A stretch of DNA of 64,000 bases from Vitellaria paradoxa (Eukaryota; Streptophyta; Magnoliopsida; Ericales; Sapotaceae), in the NCBI GenBank assembly GCA_019916065.1, contig CM034237.1:22713752-22777751 (forward strand), given 5' to 3'. Position 1 is the stretch's first letter, and the number at the start of each line of letters is the position of its first letter. Positions 10,506 to 22,627 of the stretch are shown piece by piece. The position numbers were made by a program, and so were the translations under genes. Below the pieces are notes generated by a model. That model ran no database searches and was not told where the DNA came from. It saw only the letters and a program-made list of their open reading frames with translations.

Positions 10506-11800
10506 CTAGCTCCAAGCCTCACTTTGTCTAGTTCAGTAAGATAAGGAGTTTTTCTCCTGAGCCTCCCTCTATGGTATTTACTCAGATAGAGAGCCTCACG
10601 TCATTTGGTTTACTAAGGTGAGGAGCTTTACTCTTAAATTGGTATCAGATTTTGTGCCTCTCACTGAGCTTCACTCTATTTGAAATGATAAGGAGCTTCG
10701 CTCCATCTAATCTTGGTAAGGTAAGAAGCCTTGCTCCTAGTTTGATATCAAATCCTATGCTTCGCATTGGATTATAAGAAGGAAGCTTGTTCCTCAATTA
10801 ATATCTAATCCTATGCTTTGCATTGGATTATGAGAAAGGAGCCTCGCTCTTGACAAGATTTTAGGAAGAGAGTATAAACTCCTAGGTTAACTCTGAATCC
10901 TATGCAAACACAGGACTTCAAAAAGGGAGTATTAACTCCGAGATTAACTTTGAATCCTATGGTAGACACAAGATCTCAAAAGGGGAGTGCTAACTCTGAG
11001 GTTAACTTTGAGTCCTATGGTAGACACAAGACTTCAGAAGGGGAGTACTAACTCTGAGATTGATATGGTAAGAAGTTTCGCTCCAGAGTTTTCACTCTAT
11101 CATTCAAAAAGATATAGAACTTGGCTATCAAGCTTTACTCTATGGTCTGAAAATGTAAAGAGCTTCACTCTTGAGCTTCGCTCTATAATTTGGAATACTA
11201 ACAAGTTTCACTTTATAGTCTGGAACTGAAAGGAGCTTTGCTCCCAAGCTTCACTCTATGGTTTGGATCAGTGCCTCGTACATAATCTCAAAGGAAGAGT
11301 TTTACCCCAATCAAGGGGTCTCACTCTTGGAAGCATCTTTCCACAGGAAAGATTCAATGCCTCGTATTTAATTTAAAGAGGAGCTTCATTTTCTTAGAAA
11401 GCTTTGCTCTGACTAGTCTGGTAAGGAACTTCACTCCAGAGCTTTACTCTATCTGGTTTGGTAAGGAGCTTCGCTCTATTTAGTTTTGATTAGGAGCTTC
11501 ACTCTTAAGGTCAAGTTAGTGCTAAGCACGTGATCTCAGGGGAAAAAAGTCTTGCTCCAACCAAGGAGCTTCACTCTTAGGATGCATTCTTATGTAAGAA
11601 AGGATTTAATGTTTCGCACTTGGTCTAAAGAAGAGCCTCGCTTGATTTAATCTGGAAGGAGCTTTACTCTATGTGGTTTGGTTTAGGAAGAAGCTTCGCT
11701 ACTGAGCCTCGCTCTAAAGGTTTGATATGGTAAGGAGACTTGCTCCCAAGCTTCGCTCTATGTTATAATTTATAAGAAGGATTAGTGCCTTACACCTAAT
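10506..11800. repeat. GAGCTTCGCTC-type degenerate tandem array
   Basis: More than twenty diverged copies of AAGGAGCTTCGCTC and variants (GAGCTTCACTC, GAGCCTCGCTC, GAGCTTTGCTC) alternate with TATnTGGTTTGGTAAGG and GTGCCTCGCAnnTAATCT. The copies are too diverged for one strict period. A sub-array with a 58-bp step (GGGAGTnnTAACTCnGAG at 10925, 10983 and 11041) is clear. Similar GAGCTTGGCTC repeats recur at 19560-19930. No reading frame of note. I read this as part of a long Tat/Ogre-like LTR or UTR. Confidence 0.8.
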
Positions 11801-11859
11801 CTAGGGATGAATTGGACTCTAACTAGTCTAGAAAAAAACCTTAGTCTTCTGGGTCTCAC

Positions 11860-12600
11860 AACTTACGCTCAACCTCAAACTTTTGAATCCTAGATTTAGG
11901 TAACAAAACGACTTCTGAGTCTATGCATAGGACCTACTTTAGAAAGAAAATTTTGTTTCCAAACTTATCATTTGAGTTTTGCATTTCATGCTTAGCCTAA
12001 GGCATCTGAATCTTGTATCTAACATGTAGATTTAGGTAACAAACCAACATCTGAGTCTATGCTTAACACCTTACTTTAAAAAGGAAATTTCTTTTCTAAA
12101 CTGACTATCTATGTTTTGTGTTTCACATTTAGCCTTAGGCATCTGAATCCTATGTCTAATATACGGATTTAGGTAACACACCCGTATCTAAGTCTGTGTC
12201 TCATATAAGACTTCAAAAAGGAGACTTCTCTCCAAACTAGTCATCTAAGTTTTGTGTTTCATCCTCAGCCTTAGGAATTTGAATTCTGTGTCTAACACAC
12301 AGATTCAGGTATTGTACTAGCATCTAAGTCAGTGATTCACATATAACTTTAGAAGGAAACTTCTTTTCCAAACCGGTCATTAGAGTTTCACATTCATGCT
12401 CAGCCTCAGGCATCTGAATCTTATGTTTAATGCACGGATTCAAGTATTATACCAACATCTGAGTCTGTGTCTTACATATGACTTCAGAAAAGAACTTCTC
12501 TTCTGAGCCAGTCATCTAAGTTTCGCATTTCATGCTCAGCCTCAGGCATCTGAATCTTGTATCTAACACACAAATTTAGGTAGTAGGTTTGATGAATTCA
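11860..12600. repeat. 136-bp tandem repeat, about 5.5 copies
   Basis: The marker GGCATCTGAATC (or GGAATTTGAATT) occurs at 12001, 12138, 12273, 12409 and 12545, a constant step of 135-137 bp. A partial earlier copy lies near 11870. Each unit runs GAATCnTnTGTCTAA, CACnGATTTAGGTA, CATCTnAGTCTGTG, GACTTCAnAAAGGA and ACTTCTCTTCC, then TCATCTAAGTTT and GCATTTCATGCTCAGCCT. No open frame spans units. It directly continues the GAGCTT array. Confidence 0.88.
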
Positions 12601-15560
12601 TACCTTTGTACTTATCTTCTAGATGGAAACATTATTCCTAAATTGCTGTTTGATTTTTGCTCTTCAATTGATGTTGTGTCCATGCTTTGCAATTGATTTT
12701 TTGAAGGATGCCTTACTCCTTGGTTGTTGATGATCTTGTGCATCACATCAGATGTTAACGAGAAGAGAGCTAGCCTCATAGGTTGGCGTGTTCATAGTCT
12801 GTGTTGTGTAGTTTCATTGTGATGATTGCCTGGGTTACTGTTGGGTGTCTATGAGATGTGCATTATCAGGTACACGATCCTAAAGTGTTTGATTTAAAAA
12901 ATGCTTAAGTTTTGAAAATTTGTTTGGAATTTTGAAAACTGGGGAATGTGCCCTTGTGCGGTCTTGATTTGTGAACAAAGTCACATGCATTTAATAAATA
13001 CAATTATACAATGTTTCAAAGTTAGGTTATGTATGAATAAACTTTGAATGAAAGAATTTAGTATGTACTGCCCAAAATATGCTTTGAATGTTTGGTTTGA
13101 AAATGAATGATTGAGTGTTTTGCAAAAATGTGTGACTCACTAATGTGGAAAAATGACTGCTTATACATGTTTTTGAAAAAATGTTCTTTTTATGAATGAC
13201 TTTAGTGTTGAAGTATTCAATAAGGTAGTAAGCATGTTTATAGTTTTATCAAGAGACTTAGTCATTAAGTGTATTTTTTTATTCCCTCAAGGGTTTCTTT
13301 GCTTCAAGAGCTTTTGGATTAATAACCATTATCAATTGACAGGGTTTTATAGGTTTGAAAGAAAAAGTTGTTGCTAGCTTATGAAAGCTCTCTGACTAAA
13401 TGACCATTACCATCGAAGAGGGCTTTAATTTTGGTTGTAATGTAGGCCTGGTTTCAGATTTGAAGAGAAGTAGAGGAATGTACAAGCTCAAAATCCTATT
13501 CTACTCGGGTAAAATATATCGTGGATCATCTGCACGGTCTTCTACTTCAGCGTGTATCCTTTGTCTTAAGAATTCGTCCTTCTGTCTTGGGAGTGCTTCA
13601 AGTGCCTTTGATGATTATATTTGAACAAAACTATCAACTTCAATCCGAGAGATCTTTATTTGGACCATAATGTAGGCTTGGGTAAGGGTTGTAGAAATGA
13701 AAGATAATTAAGGCTTAAATTATTATTCTAAGGTTAACTAATCCAAGGTCGTCTGATTATTCTGGCTTGATGCTTAAAAGCTAGTGTTTAGTCAGTGCTT
13801 GCTTTCCTTCTTCTGGGTCCTTGACTCTTCGATGATGTTTAACTTTTTGTTTCGCCTTTACTTTGACTTTGATTCTATTTAATTCCCTCCTTTGAACCCT
13901 AAGTTTTTTTTTTTTTTTACCTAGCTCTTTTCCTTGTATTCGGTCTCTATTTTATTCACTTCCATTACCCCATTGTGGGGTACGACCCTTGGGAGTTTAT
14001 TGCGAAGGAATACAAACTGGCTCTAAGGGCTTTGCAAGGGGTTTAATTGGCCTAGTCTAAAGATAGCTAAAATGAATGCCTCTCTTCATTTTGATTTGAC
14101 CACTTTACCTCAATACACCACCTCTAGGTTACTTAATGCTTCTTCTTAATTTGAGTTGACTTGATTGGATAAGAAATGCTCCTGGTGTGTAAACTGCATC
14201 TCTTACTTCCCCAATGCAAGGGATGATCTTAGGTAAGGTTTAATGAAAAGAATGTATGATTTGATTTTTCTTTCTTTTTTTTTAGGCTCAAAGGGCTTGA
14301 TAAGGGATGATTCTAATCTATTCAAGATAGCTAAAATAATGACCTCTAGTCATTTTAACTTTGGAGACTTATTCTTTTGAGCTCTCCATGTTGGTAATGG
14401 TATGGTTGTCCTAGGAATGTTGGTTTGTATTGAATATTTTTTTTTTTTTTTTTTTTTGGGAAAGAAGAATAGAGTAAAGGCTCAAAATTTTGACATTGGT
14501 TAAGGGTTTAACTATGATCGGGATTAGATGCCACTTGTCCTATTGATTTTGGTCTATTACTTTGCCAAGCTTCAAATTGCAATGGCGACCACTTTTAAGG
14601 AATAGAAAACATCCTAAGTGGTTTGATCTCTTGAAGGTGGTGATCGAACCTATTTGGTTGCCTACGTATTTTGGTGGTCCAAGAATTAGGTCACCCGTAG
14701 TTTTGGCGAACATTGAGATTACCAAATTGAACACTTCAAGTGTATATCATTTAGTTGTGTTAAAATATGTTGGTGCTTAGCAGTAATTCTAACAAACTAG
14801 TTTATCACAAAGAATGTTTTAGTGAAAAGTGATTGAATATTTTGAAAGGTTTGAAATTTTTATGCAAAATTATGTGATTATAGGTTCAAAATTGCACAAG
14901 GGTGCAGTTTATTTAGAAAGACAAAATGTCAGCTTCACATGGTTACAAAATGTTGGCTTCACATGGTTAAAAGAGATGCGTGTCAGTTTAGCATGACAAT
15001 GAGTTGACTAAGTGATGTGACACTACTTAAACTAGCAGAATGATGTGATAGCGAGATTACATCGTGTAAGTGACAGAAGGGACTTTGGGATACCCTCAAA
15101 TGCTAGATGATTTTGAAGGGGAATGCCCCTAGTTAGAGGCATTTTCAGAACGTAAGTGCAGTGTACGTAGTGTGACTACGTTGGTTTTATGTGAGAAGGT
15201 TGTGTAACTGGTGACATGCCAATTATTCAATGTAAAGGTCTAACAATTGAAATGTCTCAAGAATGGGGGTGCCTGGTTTTGACAGTGATTTTAGAATTTG
15301 AGATTGGTTTTGCCTTATTTTCAAAAATGTGAGTTAGTTGAAATATAGCTATGGAAGATGTTAATGTTCTAAGTATGATGTTACTAAACTGTGTTTGTTG
15401 TCATGTTGCTATATCTGGGATCTTGAATTCCAGAAAAATGAATGGAATAAAAAGAATTTTGAAAATGATATGCGCATTATTATGATATTTCAAAAATATA
15501 TACAAGAAATTGAAAATGAAAGCAAGAATGTCGAGCTCCTATAGGTCCTTTTTACTAATG
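12601..15560. mobile_element. non-coding LTR/UTR-like DNA of a Tat/Ogre-type element
   Basis: No gene could be supported across 3 kb. It contains GGTTGCCTACGTATT at 14658, a phrase that recurs as GGCTACCTACGTATC at 19047 in the other LTR-like block, and a GGCGACCACTT block at 14584. A direct duplication is visible: GGCTCTAAGGGCTTTG followed by AGATAGCTAAAATGAATG (14020-14100) returns as GGCTCAAAGGGCTTG followed by AGATAGCTAAAATAATG (14284-14365). It lies downstream, in the minus direction, of the gag relic at 15.6-16.6 kb. The short frames at 13192-13624 and 14540-14780 show no domain. Confidence 0.45.
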
Positions 15561-15581
15561 TTTGAGGTCTTCCACTCTTAT

Positions 15582-15788
15582 CTATCCATTGCTACTTAGG
15601 TCATGAATTTTATGCCTTAGTGCCAAGCAGTCTTCAGTATCATGGCCTGGTGATTTCTTATGATATTTACACCATTTGGAGGGATTATGAGAAGGAGGAA
15701 AATGTGGTGTTAGCATCCGATTTGATAGTGGTTGAATCAAATCTACTTTAAGAAGTTGTTGATATGCTTCAGTCCAACTACAAGGCAA
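15582..15788 (-). pseudogene. gag: Tat/Ogre-type gag, zinc-finger region fragment
   Basis: The 68-residue frame ends in CKYHKKSPGHDTEDCLALRH. Its C-x2-H-x(n)-GHDTE-x-C arrangement is the characteristic cysteine/histidine knuckle of Tat and Ogre gag, usually CxYHxxxGHDTExCxxL. It follows the capsid pieces at 16.1-16.6 kb in the minus direction, separated by frameshifts. The role in the live element is nucleic-acid binding during RNA packaging. Confidence 0.8.
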
Positions 15789-16111
15789 ATTAGAAAAGAT
15801 CCTTTTTAGTTTAGATTAGGCTACAGATTGGTTGTCTATCCTTGGCTTCTAAGACACATACTGCTGAGCTGAAGAATAGAATGGTACTAAGGATTTGGAA
15901 GAGAGTACTGCAACTATTTCTACTTCTCTCTCGGTCTCTATTTTGTTGGAGGCATTTTTGGAGTATGGATTAATCCCTAGACCAAATGCCTAGTTCTATC
16001 ATCTCCCCTTGAATGATGTGCTCCGAAAAGAAGTAATGTAGGTTTGAAAACATCCGATCAAGTATAGTCCTTGGATTGTCTGCACAAAGATCCTAGTGAA
16101 TTTTGTGTCAA

Positions 16112-16990
16112 TTAAAGGAGGATCAACCTGAGATGCACTTTATGCCACCTTAAAGTATGGGCATGGAATGTCTTAGAGTCTGACTTCTTCATGATCGTAA
16201 AGGAGCATCTATCAATGGGTAGGTTGTGGTTGTGTCTGTATTGTTTCAAAAATGCAATAGTGAGATCTTTCCAGCTTCTTACCCGGGTCATATCTAGGCG
16301 TGAAACCACTAGAGTGCTAAACTTGTGAGGCTCTGTTGAAAAAGTTGCATCATGAGAGCGTGATTATCATTATAACCATAGAAGGCACTAGCGCAAAGCT
16401 TGAAATGAGCAATGGGATCCTCTGCACCACTATACTTGGGGAACTCTAGCATCTTCAACTTAGAAAGTAGCTTCAAGTTTGGGTAAAAGCACAAGCTATG
16501 GAAATCAGTATCTTTATAGATACGAGTGCTAGGGTGATTTTTCAAGGCTTCTTCAATACTTTTGAGTTTCTGGGCCAAAGCAGGCTCAAATGTTAAAGGA
16601 GGCAGAGGTTAGGATGGCTATAGTAGATGGAGTGATGGTTGTTTTCGTAAGAGACTGTTGGGTTTGAATTGTGGATGTTGAGATATTACAAAAGAAAGTA
16701 TACGAGGTATGCTAGAACTGGCTATCTGATGAGTGGAGTTTTGTGGTAGAAGTCCAGGCTGATGATTTGCTTTAGACTCAACATGATGGTCACCGTTTTC
16801 AGAGGTCTAGGATGTTTGAAGTGGGCAGGTAATATCTGGCTGAGTTGAGAAGTCAGAACATGTACCAATGCTTAGTTGAGAGCCAAGGTTAGCTTGGTGA
16901 TCTTCTAATCATTAGACATGATTGGAGGGGAGTTAATAGTGGTATTAGAGTTGTGATTGGTACTGCGAGTTAGGAGATGTGGCAACTGAC
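16112..16990 (-). pseudogene. gag: Tat/Ogre-type gag capsid region, frameshifted
   Basis: Two adjoining frames carry typical blocks. At 16309-16578 these are LKMLEFPKYSGAEDPIAHFK and QLFQQSLTSLA. At 16112-16309 they are VRSWKDLTIAFLKQYRHNHN, a segment usually seen as xxSWKDLAxAFLxQYKxNxD, then RCSFTIMKKSDSKTFHAHTL. The two pieces meet at 16309, where a frame change breaks the protein. From 16580 to about 16990 the minus strand has proline- and serine-rich scraps with stops, which fit the variable gag N-terminus. Nothing beyond the zinc finger (protease, polymerase) is present on the left side. Confidence 0.78.
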
Positions 16991-17529
16991 TTGTGCCCTT
17001 TGATGCAGTTATGACAGATTCCAATGTTCTAAAGGTGACATTGGTGAAAGCTTTGGTTGGAGATTACGTTTCTGATTCTAGATTTGGTGTTGATAAAGGA
17101 CTATTGAGCGGAGCAAATGGTAGTGATGGTACCTGTTATGAAAATGAAAGTTTATTAAAAATGATTTTGATAGAAATTTTGTTTGATTTTATTTTTGGGT
17201 TCATCCTCATTGGTGAGGAAAATAATGATAATGTGATTTGAAATGTATGCAAAGAGATTGTCATTGGAATCCTTGTTTATTGCCTCATTCTATTCAAATA
17301 TGTCATTGGAAGAAATATTACAAATAATGAATTGAAATGAGTATTCACTTTATAAAATGTAGTGAATACTTTTACATTAAAGAAGAAAAATGAATAAAAA
17401 TGCTATCTACTCTTCGAGTCCTAGGATCTTCATCCTTGATCCTCGATTGTCTGGTTGGCTGGGCAAAACCTCCTCTTTATTTGAATGGGTGCCTCTTATT
17501 AACCTAACTAAGTTTTTGTCTTTACATAT

Positions 17530-17900
17530 TTTAGCTCAAAATCTACCAAAATTTTGGTAGAGCTTTAAGTTGAAACATTAATGAATTTCTAGTGTGAGGT
17601 TTATCAAAAATCATGCCTTAAATCTAACAAAGTTTCAAGTTGAAATTGTTGCAGAGTTTTGGATAGGGTTTTGATAAAGCTGCAGATCTAGACAAAATAT
17701 GGAGAAACTCTATCCTAGGATTTCTAACCCAAACTCAGGATAGTTTCGGGTTCAAAATATGGTTGGATTTAAAGATGAAAATTCTGGGGAGTGTTTAGTG
17801 AGATCTCTGCCTAGGTTTAGAGACTCTACCAAATCTCTAACTCAAATTCGATAGAGTTTTGAGTTGAAACTTTTGATAGTTTTAAAGTGAGATTTGACAA
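17530..17900. repeat. diverged GAGTTTTGAGTTGAAA repeats
   Basis: Variants of GAGTTTTnnGTTGAAA near 17560, 17632 and 17855, each next to a CCAAATCTnAnnCAAA-type block, suggest an old short tandem array. Spacing is irregular. Confidence 0.4.
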
Positions 17901-19284
17901 AATCTAGGTTTTTAAATTGGGATATGCATTGACTTTGACTCAGTAGATAAAAGCAAAGCAAATTTAGACTGAGTGATAATCTCTTTGTTTTATTTGAAAG
18001 AGTGAACCTTAGGGGTTCACTATACAAAATGAATGGTCTATTTAGGATTTAGTCCCTTCGACAAAAATGGGTAGGCTTCGTTGCTATGCAGAGATAACAA
18101 TAAGCTGTCTCTTCTACTGTGTATGGATAAATGTATGTTTGAATACAATCACAAGAAACAAATGGATTAACATTGTCCTTTCCAGAGTTCCTACAAAAAT
18201 TGGGTTCCGTAAGACTCTAGCCTATGGCTTAACTATATGTAACATGAGGCTCATAGCTTAACTTAATGCACCCTAAAAAAGTTAACAGTTATAGATCTCC
18301 AAACCTCCAGTTTTCTGAAGAAAACCTTCTCAGGTTGGTGATCCAGTAAGAAGGAAGTTTGGTACGCCTATCAAGAAGACTATATACACAGCCACACCCT
18401 GAAGAGACCTACTGACCTCCCTCAACTAACTAGAGGTTGGTAAGGGTTATGCAAAGCATGCTCAATAATGTGCACAGTGTGTAATTTAGGAGAGTATGGG
18501 TTTATGATAGATGGGGAAACTAGTAAAGCATTATCCTATTTATTCATACATCCTACAAAACAAATCAAGATATATACATGCTATCGCGACCATATCCACG
18601 CACCAAGCTGAAACGGGGCATGAGTCTCTTATTTTTATTGTGATTGGTGCACCCAAGACTACCTATGTGTAAAAACTTGTGTTTTTATTTTGAAAAAGGC
18701 CTTGATTATAGAGAATATGAGTTGCCACCCAACACTTCTTAAAAATGGGTGTGTCAAAAACCCAAGTTTTCACATTTAAAAATGTTTTTAATTTGTGATT
18801 TCTTGAAATTATGATAAAAGCCCCAGTTTTAGTGACTCTCAATTAGTCTGTGCAATCAGAGATAAGAGGTCTGGGGGTTCATTTATGCTCGAAAACCGAT
18901 TATGCCTCGATTACTTGAGAATATCCAGTATCCTTTTCCAATTTTTACAATTATAATCTCACCCAATAATGTTTAATTTACTGATATCATAATAAAACAA
19001 ACTCTAAATGTATATGATGCATGGAATGTGAGATAGCTATGCCTGATCGGGCTACCTACGTATCTCGAGTGAGAACCAAGCCAATCGTAGTTCATATGTG
19101 AGTGTAGTGATGTTTTTGCTTATTTGACAATAATACTTCCTAGGTGGTTCTATATGCAAGGTAGATTCTCTAAATGCAATTTTTAAAGACTAATCTTTTA
19201 CTAAATTTCCATGATCTAGGTTTTGCTGAAAACTGGATTTGTGAGGGTTAGTTAATATGACAATTATGATGCAACGTTTTAGAG

Positions 19285-19370
19285 GACTAAGTGACCAAAT
19301 GAATGATGATAGGGATAATAAGGGTGATGGTAGTGGTGATGATAGAGATAATGATAGTGATGACCAGACT
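19285..19370. repeat. GAT/GGTGATGATA-rich low-complexity run
   Basis: About 80 bases of imperfect GATGATAG, GGTGATGGTAGTGGTGATG and GATAATGATAG units. Confidence 0.7.
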
Positions 19371-19559
19371 CAAGCTATATACCAAGCTGCCTGCATACCC
19401 TAAGAAGGGATCAGGTCATCGTAGTTCAAATCTAAAGTAGCCCAAATTACATGCATGTTTGAAAGATGAGGGATTAGTAGTCTAAGTCAAAGTATCAGTT
19501 TAGGAAGTTTATTGCTTGGCACATAACTTCAAGGGAGTTTAGTCAAGTAGTGAGTTAGT

Positions 19560-19930
19560 GCTTAACACATTATTTCAAGTAGAGAGTTCTGCTCAGGTAT
19601 AAAGCTTCACTCTTAAAATGTAATTTGGTATTGGGAGGATATAGTGTTTGGCACTTAATTTGGGAGCAAGCTTGGCTCACTTTGGTCTAGTCAAGAGCTT
19701 GGCTCCAGGTGGTCTAGTCAGGTAAAGAGCTTGGCTTCCAAGCTTGGCATTAAGTCTAGGCTAGTGGGTGGCTTGGCTCCCAAGCTAGGCTGGAGGGGAG
19801 TTTGGTTCTCGAGCTTGGCTCTAAGTTCAATTTGGTAAGAAGCTTGGCTTTAGGTCTGGTTTGGTAAGGAGCTTGGCTCTAAACTAGTCTAGTAAAGAGC
19901 TTGGCTCTAGGTTTGGTCAAGTCTGTATTA
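19560..19930. repeat. GAGCTTGGCTC-type tandem array
   Basis: About a dozen copies of AAGAGCTTGGCTCCAAG and variants alternate with GGTCTAGTCAGGTAA-type spacers. The motif differs from the 10.5-11.8 kb array mainly by GG for CG at the centre of CTTCGCTC. The two arrays probably descend from related LTR families. Confidence 0.8.
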
Positions 19931-20624
19931 TGCGGATCAAAGGTTTGAAACTATGCAGATGCTCAAGCATAATGACAATTCAATCATAATATTGACACAT
20001 TCACAAGATATGTTCACAGATATTTCTACAGGAGAAATAGACATAAAGATTAATTGTTATAGAAATCCTAAACTATTTCCATTCTCTGGAGTGTTACTCG
20101 CTTAGGTAAATACTTTAGATTGATAAACAATTAATTTCTAAGACTATTTACATCCTCGTGAGTGTGTGCTTACATGCTTTCTGGTGTTCTACTATTTTTA
20201 GTATTACTTTAACATAGAAAATATCATAAATTAAATAGAATATTACATGTGAACATGCATCATAACATGGTATTATGTTGTGAAAAAATTTCTAAGATTA
20301 ACTTAGGTTTATCTAGACAAAATCATACGTTGGGCAGAACCCAGACTAAAAACATAAAATAGACATCTTTTATTGACAAATTAAAGATTTCTACTTTATG
20401 TAAAACATTTTCATCTTAAAAACATTAACATGCTAATTATAACACTTAAACAAACAAAGTATAAGAAAAAAAAATTTAGAGAGAAAACTTTATATTGAAC
20501 TTTAACTATAAAAAGAGAAAGCCTGAAACTTTTCCAAACAACCTCAAAAACACTCAAAATGGCCAGCTATAAGGAGTGAAGAGGGGGCAGTTTTGGGATG
20601 GAAATGAGAGGAAGGGGAGGTGGA

Positions 20625-20634
20625 CTTATATAGG
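20625..20634 (-). promoter_or_regulatory. LTR TATA box (minus)
   Basis: CCTATATAAG on the minus strand, followed by a C- and T-rich leader (CCACCTCCCC, then GCCCCCTCTTCACTCC). Repeats lie just upstream. It supports minus orientation of the LTR. Confidence 0.5.
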
Positions 20635-20664
20635 CATTTGTGGTGCCAAAATGTTTGCATTTGA

Positions 20665-20865
20665 GGTTAGGCAAACCAGTTTGTATGACCTAGCAACCAA
20701 ACAAGTTTAAAATGATAAAAGAAACAAAAATGTCTTGCTAAACATGTTTAGTAAACTTATTTGCTAAGCAAGGTGGGCAAACTAGTTTGAATAACAAGTT
20801 AGGCAAACAAATTTGCGAAACAAAATAAGCAAACAAGTTTGAATAACTAGTTAGGCAAAAAAGAT
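20665..20865. repeat. about 60-bp tandem repeat upstream of the LTR TATA box
   Basis: GGCAAACnAGTTTGnATnAC followed by nAGTTAGGCAAAC recurs at 20671, 20768 and 20828. The last two copies are 60 bp apart. In minus orientation it lies in U3, starting about 30 bp upstream of the TATA box. Confidence 0.65.
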
Positions 20866-20894
20866 TCATTTGGTTTACAAGAAAAATTCATGAT

Positions 20895-21533
20895 CTTCCT
20901 TTACATCATCATGGTTCTATGTGCAAGAAAATATTTTTTTCAAAAATTCAGCCTGCATTTTCTCTCTATGTCCTAATGGAGCAAGGTCTCAAAGAATTTT
21001 GCCAGATTTTGGCCTTATCTTTTAGTGAAAATGGGAACAACCGTAAGCAAACGGTTTGTGTTTTGGTCCATGCATGTATAACACACTTCTTCAAACTCTT
21101 TCATATAGGCATATGGATTTTTGGAATCCATCCCATGAAATGTAGGTAACAACTAAATGGTGCCGGGTTTAGAATTGAAATTTCTGTGATAAAGGCAAAA
21201 TGATGCATGAGGTGTAGTTTGATGAACAAGATGCAAAAATTGTCTTAAAGGTCTAGCCTCAATTGGCACAACAATATCTGGCTCCCCATCGACACCACCA
21301 TCATCAACATTCTCTGTGTCGTCCATGAATGGTAACAAGTTAGTAGAAACAGAACTACGTGAAGGTGATAGTGGTTCAGAAGATGAAGTAACAAAAAATT
21401 CTAAGCATGACTCGTTAGGATACCTTACTCGAGATTCTATATCAAAGTGTATGATTCGACCAGATCTAAGATGCATGCATTGACACAAATATGATCCAGT
21501 AGCACTCAACACTTCAATCACACAATTATTCAA
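20895..21533 (-). pseudogene. gag: Athila-type gag, N-terminal half, frameshifted
   Basis: The frame at 21153-21533 contains CMHLRSGRII near its start, an N-terminal gag landmark, followed by a serine-rich acidic stretch. It ends in HRNFNSKPGTI. The next piece, down to 20895, reads TFHGMDSKNPYAYMKEFEEV with a frame break near 21060. Then comes a decayed LxLFPFSLKDKAKIW-type core in another frame, which is homologous to the gag at 61.0-61.6 kb. The copy stops abruptly at about 20.9 kb, where the Ogre-like LTR starts, so it is truncated by that junction. Confidence 0.82.
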
Positions 21534-22530
21534 CTAAGATTTCTTTAAAATTAAAAAGTGGAATGAAATTACCTAAGTATCTTGCGTAATCTGTTGTTGG
21601 AGATGGAGGGGAGCTTAATATCAGGAAGCTTCCCAAGGTTCGTGTCACCATCACTCACAACAAAAGTGCTTATGTTCGTCTCTACAAGTCCAATTTACAC
21701 CCTAATTGCAAAGTGGTCGATTGTAAGCACAATAAAAATCTAGTGAATACCAAGTCAAATCACAGGGAACTTCGAATGATTTTGAAACAAAATACTGAGG
21801 AAAAATCTTTTGAAAAATCAAACTCACAATGAGTTTACGATGATTTTTGAAATTTGATTGTGAAATTTTTTTTGTTAAAACTTGATTTAAAAACAATTAT
21901 AAAAACAACTTGGACCAAATCAAATTGAGTAGAGAATTCTATGGATTTTCAAGGACAAAATATAACTCAATCTAGTTTATTGAAAGAGTAAATCAGAAAA
22001 TTGTAAACTATGAAGCACAAATTAGAATGATGATCAAATAATTTGAGTACGAAATTAAGTTCTCATAATTAAAACCTAAATCAAACATCTAGAATGCATA
22101 GTCTATAGAGAGTACATGTAAAATCTATATTAGCAATCCACATACAAATTTCTTAAGAAAGTGCATGAGAATTCTAAATCGACTCAAACACATATTCGAG
22201 ATAGTCTATACAAACAAGATAAGATCTAAAATTATCAACAAGAGAATTCAATAGATCCAAACTATGTAATCATCATTCGCACAGAATTTGCAAGAAAATC
22301 AAACATTAAAACTCATATTACCCTAAAAATCCATATACATCTCATGCTCTCCTTAATTTGGATCCAAGCAAAAAGACTACTCACTCATAGATGTAAAGAA
22401 ATCTAAACTTTAATTGAATTGAAGCTTGAAAAGGAAAGTAAATTTTATAGGAAACCAAACAAGATGCAGTTTCTCCCTCTACAAATGTACATAAGTCTGT
22501 AACTAACTAAATAACTCATGTATTCTCCTC

Positions 22531-22540
22531 TTTATATAGT
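22531..22540 (-). promoter_or_regulatory. LTR TATA box (minus)
   Basis: ACTATATAAA on the minus strand, about 90 bp downstream of the tandem repeat array. Confidence 0.5.
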
Positions 22541-22627
22541 ACAATTAATTAATTTAAATGACCAAAAAGCCCTCAGGTCTAATGAAAAATTACAAAATTT
22601 CAACAGAAACTCACATGACTTGCATAA

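Larger units (their letters stand above)
16991..20910 (-). mobile_element. long LTR-like region of a Tat/Ogre-type element
   Basis: This region lies upstream, in minus orientation, of the gag relic and is about 3.9 kb long, fitting the long LTRs of Ogre-like elements. It holds a minus-strand TATA box at 20625-20634, tandem repeats upstream of it, and GAGCTTGGCTC repeats at 19560-19930. It also has GGCTACCTACGTATC (19047), GCTGCCTGCATACCC (19384) and GAGTTGCCACCCAACACTTC (18720), phrases characteristic of Tat-lineage LTRs and UTRs. No coding frame is supported. The exact ends and primer site could not be fixed. Confidence 0.5.

Noticed and set aside
10506..10520. Head of a complete element after the LTR ending at 10505
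   Set aside because: No primer site follows, and the array motif resumes at once. The LTR is solo.
12001..12600. CRISPR-like regular spacing
   Set aside because: The whole 136-bp unit is repeated, including the would-be spacers, and the context is plant LTR DNA. It is a simple tandem array.
16993..17241. 82-codon plus-strand frame with an acidic, hydrophobic C-terminus
   Set aside because: No domain recognised. It lies opposite the minus-strand Tat/Ogre-type leader or ORF region and has no promoter or splice context.
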